Shown here in pieces: positions 60,183-64,000 of a stretch of 64,000 nt of DNA. The translations under genes were made by a program, and so were the position numbers. Every line of letters begins with the position of its first letter. Position 1 is the stretch's first letter. Below the pieces are notes generated by a model. The model made no database searches. It was given only the letters and a program-made list of their open reading frames with translations, and was not told the DNA's origin. This DNA comes from Scylla paramamosain (taxonomy: Eukaryota; Arthropoda; Malacostraca; Decapoda; Portunidae), in assembly GCF_035594125.1 (NCBI RefSeq), contig NC_087173.1, positions 11,715,486-11,779,485 on the forward strand. The letters run 5' to 3'.

Positions 60183-60665
60183 CTGGGTTAGCTGGTGTTA
60201 TGTTAGATTACTTTATCTTCACTATCATAAGGCTCGCCTAGGTTAGTTAGGTGAGATTAGGGTAGGTTTGATTACGTTAGATCTGGTTAGATTATTTTCA
60301 CCGTTATTTTCAGAGTTGGTTAGATGATGATAAGAAAGATAAGGTCCATGTTTGAAGAAATACCTCCATAACTTTACTAAACAGCAGTTAGGTAGGCAGG
60401 TTAAGGTAGATTAGGTTGGACAAGGTGAGATGAGGTTATGCTAGGTTAATTTATGTTAGATTAGATTAAACAAAGTTAATCTAGGTTAGTTTAGGTTAGA
60501 TTAGGTTAGGTTACGCAAGGTGAAGTGAATTTAGACTGAGTTTAGGTTTGATAAAGTTAGGTGAGTTTAGACAAGGTTAGTTTAGGTTTGACTAGGTTAG
60601 ATTAGGTTTAACTAGGTATATTAGATTATGTTTGACTAGGCTAGGAAAGTTTAGGTTGTATTACT
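60183..60665. repeat. Decayed TTAGGTTAGATTAGG-type array
   Basis: Dozens of TTAGG, TTAGA and TTTAGG units, mostly mutated, in one orientation. TTAGG is the common arthropod telomere unit. Could be an old telomeric insertion or an unrelated satellite. Confidence 0.6.
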
Positions 60666-61033
60666 TTCACTATCACTCTAACGGTTAGTGAGATGAAGGT
60701 GCTGATGAAATGATAAAGAAAAACAGCCGCTGGTTAGTACAATAGGGGGATATAACCCTACGGCAATTATTACAATAGCTCAATAAATTAAAATTTCCCC
60801 TGAAGATTAAAGCACAGCGGTCTTACTATTAATTACAGCCTGCCATGCATGCAGCGTAATTAAATTGTTACTCCACGAAGGATGGTCGGGCGAGGCCTTC
60901 TTCATCACTCCCTCTCGTGCTGAAATCAAGACACTCAGATAAAAAAAAAAATAAAAAAAATGCAAGTAACGGATTGTGATAATACGATTGTTACTTTCAG
61001 CTGGAAATACAGACAACTCAGCATAAAAAAAAG

Positions 61034-61120
61034 ATAGGTAGATAGATAGATAGACAGATAAATAAATAGACAGACAGAAAGATATACAAATAGACTGATG
61101 GACAATTAAATAGATAAATA
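61034..61120. repeat. Degenerate (GATA)n/(GACA)n tract
   Basis: TAGATAGATAGATAGACAGA followed by mutated units. Confidence 0.85.
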
Positions 61121-61250
61121 AAATACATTGTGAATATCTCTAAATGAATGATAGCAAACTCAGCAGTGCCCAAACAGATCACACTCAAACAGAAGTTCGC
61201 TCAACCGTACATGCAAACAGGAGTAAACTCATTAGATCGCACGCCAACAG

Positions 61251-61254
<4 letters not shown>

Positions 61255-61332
<78 letters not shown>
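61255..61332. repeat. (GA)n microsatellite
   Basis: About 39 GA units. Confidence 0.97.
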
Positions 61333-61337
<5 letters not shown>

Positions 61338-61411
61338 GTTAGGATTATTTTGTATATCTTTTTTTAGGAATAGTCGTACAAAAAATGTAGCTTTAAGCCT
61401 ATTATAGATTT

Positions 61412-61414
<3 letters not shown>

Positions 61415-61493
<79 letters not shown>
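61415..61493. repeat. (GA)n microsatellite
   Basis: About 39 GA units, 82 bases after the previous run. Confidence 0.97.
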
Positions 61494-61497
<4 letters not shown>

Positions 61498-62022
61498 CGT
61501 ACATCCTCACATTTTCGATTGATATATTTGCGTACTTTTTAATTCTTCCATAATCACTTTCAACATTTCTACGGACTTTTTTTCTTTCTTCCAGGAAGTA
61601 AGTGATGCGTGTGGTATCCGTAAATTAGGCTTAACTTAATTTAACGTTTCTGAGTCATCATGTAGATAAAAAACGTCCTAATTGGTAACTCACAACACAT
61701 AAATAATCAAATACAAGTAAACCACGAGTCACACATCACGAGAGTATCTGGGGAAGCACCTGCGCGAGTACCTGAATTATTTACTACACCGCATATCAAA
61801 GTGTGCATGCAATGTATTGAGAGAAAACACTGGAGAGAAAAAGTGTAGCTGGCACCTCAGCGGCAAACATTGAAGGCATATACACCGTACGCCACTCGAG
61901 CAGCCAGTGATGACCAAGGTGTGTGAGGGGAAGGGTGTGCGCCGCGCATGTCTGTGGTGAACCGCACTTGTACCATGTTACTCTGAAATTACGAAGTGAC
62001 GAGGATCTGTTAACCCTCAGCC

Positions 62023-62047
62023 ATGGAGCGCATCTTCGGGGCCAATG
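62023..62047 (+). CDS. Possible first coding exon of an unknown gene leaving the window
   Basis: GCC ATG GAG opens MERIFGAN and meets a strong donor AATG|GTGAGT after 25 bases. The DNA just around it is CpG-richer than the neighbourhood, as in a promoter. Two or more short upstream frames precede it. No downstream exon was recognised before the window ends, so product and reality are unknown. Confidence 0.25.
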
Positions 62048-62786
62048 GTGAGTGTGCAGGGTGTGGGGTGTGGTGGGGGCGGCGGGGTACAGGAGGATCC
62101 CGTGTTGTTCCTCATCGATTTTTGAGGGAAGAGGAGAACGCTGAGCCCAACCCTGAGTTTCCCTTCGTGCGGTGAACAACTGGAGAACACAAGGGACACT
62201 GCAACACTCAGTAGACCTAGGCGTGCCACTCCCTCAATGCCGGCGTGTGTTGTGTGTTACTGTGCTGGTGTGTGCATAGGGATGTTGAAGGGAATACTGC
62301 ACAAATCTATGGTCAAAAATGATAGGCAAGCATGAATATATCTATGAATAATATCTCTGCCTCTTTACCAGGGCAGAGTGTGTTTTGTCTGTGTAGTACT
62401 GTACATGACGGGAAGCTTGAAGGGTCACGCAGATCTGTGGACAAGGACGATAGGTAGATACACATTCATTATACAGGATTGCCACGTGCAGGTTTGCTGT
62501 ATCCTGTATCCTGTATGTTCGGTAGCATCATAGCTGCAGGTGCCAACATCCATATTTCTTCCATTAACCATTAATACGTAAAGGTTCTTGTACAGTATGT
62601 TCGTATCAGTATTTGTTTGTATATTACTATGGCTACTGAACATCTTCCCAACAGGCCTACACATTACACTATGTATGCTGATTTATCATGTCTGTGTTCA
62701 TATATCATTCCTATCCATGAATTTGTCTCATCTCTAAAAGCCTCCTATAGCATCTGCACTAATAACCATATCCCTCGTCATTACTG

Positions 62787-62993
62787 AGGTTCGTATTCTT
62801 AACGTTTGGGCATCTTATCTCGATTACATTCAGCAGTCTAGTGATCGTGGGGTTTTCAAGTGTTTTCATGATTCCAATGACAGTTTAGCGAGGGAAATGT
62901 ATCATCAGCAGAAAACATTGTGAGAAACCTTGTGATCCTCTGATTGGCCATTGACACCAATCCAAAGTGATCAGAGGGGTGAAAAGTGCGGGC
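62787..62993. mobile_element. Harbinger-like MITE, copy 4 (right end damaged)
   Basis: The left end GGTTCGTATTCTTAACG and body TGTTTTCATGATTCCAATG match copies 1-3. A GTTAAGAATCAGACC end-like sequence near 63258-63272 may be its displaced or a second right end. Confidence 0.45.
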
Positions 62994-63101
62994 TTCAGCA
63001 AAACGAAAGGGAAACAAGTCAATCCACATCGGCATGCAATCATTAACAGAGAATCAGACCTATTATGGGAAGAATTTTGTTCCAACGTCGTTTTTATTCC
63101 C

Positions 63102-63106
63102 CCTCC

Positions 63107-63177
<71 letters not shown>
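63102..63177. repeat. Poly(C)-(CT)n microsatellite
   Basis: A C-run passing into about 30 CT units. Confidence 0.95.
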
Positions 63178-63180
<3 letters not shown>

Positions 63181-63469
63181 TATCTTTCTTTGCCAGAGTT
63201 TAGGCATCACACTGAGACCGAAACTAAATCGAAACATATTAATTTTCTCCTTGGCGTGTTAAGAATCAGACCATGAAAACGAAATTTTGTTCTTAAAACT
63301 TTTTTTTTTTTTTCCTGAGTGTTGAAGCGTCACTGAAATTTAGAGAGCTTTAAAACACCCTCGTAGCTTCAGGTCAGGCTGGGAAAGGTCAAAGATTCTC
63401 CATTGGTCAGTCATGTTTAGAGTTTAAAACATCAAATTTCGTTCTTGTAGTGATATCCAGTGTCCACAC

Positions 63470-63473
<4 letters not shown>

Positions 63474-63547
<74 letters not shown>

Positions 63548-63728
63548 GTTGTTTTTGTTGTTGTTGTTGTTGCTGCTGCTGCTGCTGCTGCTGTTGTTGT
63601 TGTTTTTCTGTTTCTTCATATTCCTCCTCCTCCTCCTCCTCCTCCTCCTCCTCCTCCTCCTCCTCCTCCTCCTCCTCCTCCTCCTCCTCCTCCTCCTCCT
63701 CCTTCTTCTTCTTCTTCTTCTTCTTCTT
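63474..63728. repeat. (CT)n-(GTT/GCT)n-(TCC)n-(TTC)n cluster
   Basis: CT 63474-63543, GTT/GCT to about 63606, TCC 63621-63701 and TTC to 63728. Confidence 0.96.
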
Positions 63729-64000
63729 GCATTTTTTTTTTAACCCTTGACTGCTTTGACTTCTCGAATTTAATGAAATGTGGTGCAAGCTTAATAAGTA
63801 ATTTCGAAAGACATCACTGGCAGCAGGAGTGGTCAAGTAACTCCAAGCCTTGTCATGCCTGCAGCGTTATTTGTGCTCAGTAAACCCCAGCGATGCTTCA
63901 ATGAAGTAAAAAGTAGTATACTATCATTAGTAGTTAAAATGTTAATATTGCTAAATATTACGAATTTTCTGTTGCCCAGTTGTCAAATTCATGATATTTC

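Overview
This window looks like nuclear DNA of an arthropod, most likely a decapod crustacean (crab or shrimp). The reasons are split genes with GT-AG introns, an extraordinary load of long perfect microsatellites, several small inverted-repeat transposons, and decayed non-LTR retrotransposon fragments of the kind common in crustacean genomes. No bacterial operons, rRNA, tRNA or CRISPR array could be recognised. The species cannot be fixed from sequence alone.

Two genes are well supported, and both could be rebuilt exon by exon with consistent reading phase. On the minus strand (2225-8834) lies EFL1, the elongation-factor-2-like GTPase of late 60S ribosome maturation. It has ten coding exons that add up to 1120 residues, and intron 2 is a GC-AG intron. 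On the plus strand (25184 to about 51.9 kb) lies ATP7, the copper-transporting P1B-type ATPase. It has 24 constitutive coding exons plus two competing candidates for the last exon. The protein has six N-terminal copper-binding (HMA) domains, eight predicted membrane helices, the CPC channel motif and all P-type catalytic motifs, about 1376-1407 residues in all.

Layout. 1-364: a fold-back element with (CT)/(GA) stems. 365-2120: AT-rich DNA with (GTT), (CA) and (CT) tracts. 2.1-8.9 kb: EFL1. 8.9-24.9 kb: the divergent intergenic region, holding possible 5' exons, a Tigger-like MITE, LINE relics and a dense run of trinucleotide repeats at 18.9-20.6 kb. 24.9-53.8 kb: ATP7 and its 3' UTR; its introns carry decayed reverse-transcriptase sequences, MITEs, (TA) blocks and an isolated CpG-rich island. 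53.8-64 kb: mostly repeats, with one possible first coding exon of a third gene near 62.0 kb.

The two genes are divergently transcribed but have unrelated jobs: EFL1 in cytosolic ribosome assembly, ATP7 in copper delivery to the secretory pathway and copper export. I see no evidence for a wholly new biological system. The most interesting leads are the two phase-compatible alternative ATP7 tails, the microsatellite-stemmed fold-back element, a four-copy Harbinger-like MITE family, LINE 3' ends that run directly into (CT)n tracts, and a CpG-rich island inside the last ATP7 intron.
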